Positions 63,613 through 64,000 of a stretch of 64,000 nt of DNA are shown here, one piece after another. Source of the DNA: JAWPMT01 sp965215825 (GTDB lineage Bacteria; Bacteroidota; Bacteroidia; Cytophagales; Cyclobacteriaceae). Each line of letters opens with the position of its first letter. The stretch's first letter is position 1. Position numbers and translations under genes: made by a program. Below the pieces are notes generated by a model, which was not told where the DNA came from, made no database searches, and saw only the letters and a list, made by a program, of their open reading frames with translations. The stretch covers positions 1,860,001 to 1,924,000 of the forward strand of contig CBDCEM010000002.1 of the NCBI GenBank assembly GCA_965215825.1, in the 5' to 3' direction.

Positions 63613-64000
63613 ATGGAATTACTAGATAAATTGAATTGGCGATATGCTACCAAAGCAATGAATGGCCAAAAGGTACCTCAGGAAAAAATTGATAACATCA
63701 TTGAGGCCATATCGTTGGCGCCCACTTCAAGTGGATTGCAGCCTTTTGAAGTGTATGTCATCACCAATCAGGAGGTAAAGGAGAAGATTAAACCTGTCGC
63801 CTATAATCAATCGGTCATCACCGGATGCTCCCATTTGTTTGTTTTTGCAGCATGGGATACTTACACAGAAGATCGGATCAATAAGATGTTCGATTTAACC
63901 AACACGATTAGAGGTTTTAAGAATGAAGGGTGGGAGAACTATCGACAAATGCTTTTAAGCAACTACCCACATAGAGACGCTGAAGTGAATTTCAATCATG
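63613..64000 (+). CDS. Nitroreductase family protein (partial, runs off the window)
   Basis: 129 codons are visible, starting MELLDKLNWRYATKAMNGQ with an AGAAGGAGATAA Shine-Dalgarno 10 bp upstream. NfsB-type nitroreductase features: WRYATKAMNGQKVPQEKIDNI, SLAPTSSGLQPFEVYVI (FMN phosphate loop) and KIKPVAYNQSVITGCSHLFVFAAW. The start of the C-terminal half lies outside. Reduces nitro compounds or quinones with NAD(P)H. Confidence 0.9.
   Translation, partial: MELLDKLNWRYATKAMNGQKVPQEKIDNIIEAISLAPTSSGLQPFEVYVITNQEVKEKIKPVAYNQSVITGCSHLFVFAAWDTYTEDRINKMFDLTNTIRGFKNEGWENYRQMLLSNYPHRDAEVNFNH

Overview
The window reads as chromosomal DNA of a Bacteroidota bacterium, most likely a Cytophagales-type aquatic heterotroph. 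The reasons are a SusC/SusD pair, several TonB-dependent receptors, many lipoproteins ending their signal peptide in Cys, DUF4249 and ASPIC/VCBS surface proteins, PadR-linked MacB-type permeases, and promoter-like boxes of the Bacteroidota form TTG-N19-TAnnTTTG. The taxon is inferred from gene families only.

Layout. 1-3780: two FtsX-type permeases behind a PadR repressor. 4069-6457: a YD-repeat lipoprotein and a complete IS4-family element (18-bp perfect inverted repeats, 10-bp target duplication) whose transposase is split at a hairpin followed by A8. 6458-9536: a surface lipoprotein, a lysozyme-like protein and a MOSC protein. 9533-12446: a compact minus-strand signalling operon with two roadblock-type proteins, a SpoIIE/PP2C phosphatase, a 61-aa protein, a BLUF blue-light receptor with all key flavin residues, and a SiaC-type phosphoprotein. 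This is my best candidate for a little-described system: light input coupled to a SiaA/SiaC-like partner switch. 12900-15825: a flavoprotein plus membrane polyferredoxin pair behind a Crp/Fnr-type palindrome. 15995-22783: DUF547 protein, ABC exporter, XRE/IrrE-like regulator, murF and a DUF2461 protein.

22876-24772: tRNA-Val(TAC), whose 3' end and terminator are repeated three times; the second copy is interrupted by an ISL3/ISAon1-type element (19-bp perfect inverted repeats, 8-bp target duplication). 24905-47798: a nutrient-uptake region with a LacI regulator, divergent SusC/SusD, two DUF4249 lipoproteins with a TonB receptor, a lipoprotein made only of a TonB-plug domain, and three giant ASPIC/FG-GAP lipoproteins. 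CRE-like operators containing ATCGATT lie before susC, before the TonB/DUF4249 operon and before the ASPIC operon, which suggests one LacI regulon.

48112-50737: a TonB receptor with a HmuY-like lipoprotein (probable haem uptake). 50884-64000: a Tat-exported multicopper oxidase, a 144-bp fold-back element, small stress and signalling genes (AraC, SRPBCC, SnoaL, VOC), an FMN reductase behind three 15-bp-spaced palindromes, a decayed pirin pseudogene, a Tat-exported flavoprotein related to spermidine dehydrogenase, a GAF histidine kinase, a Crp/Fnr regulator, HchA and the start of a nitroreductase. Both window edges cut genes.
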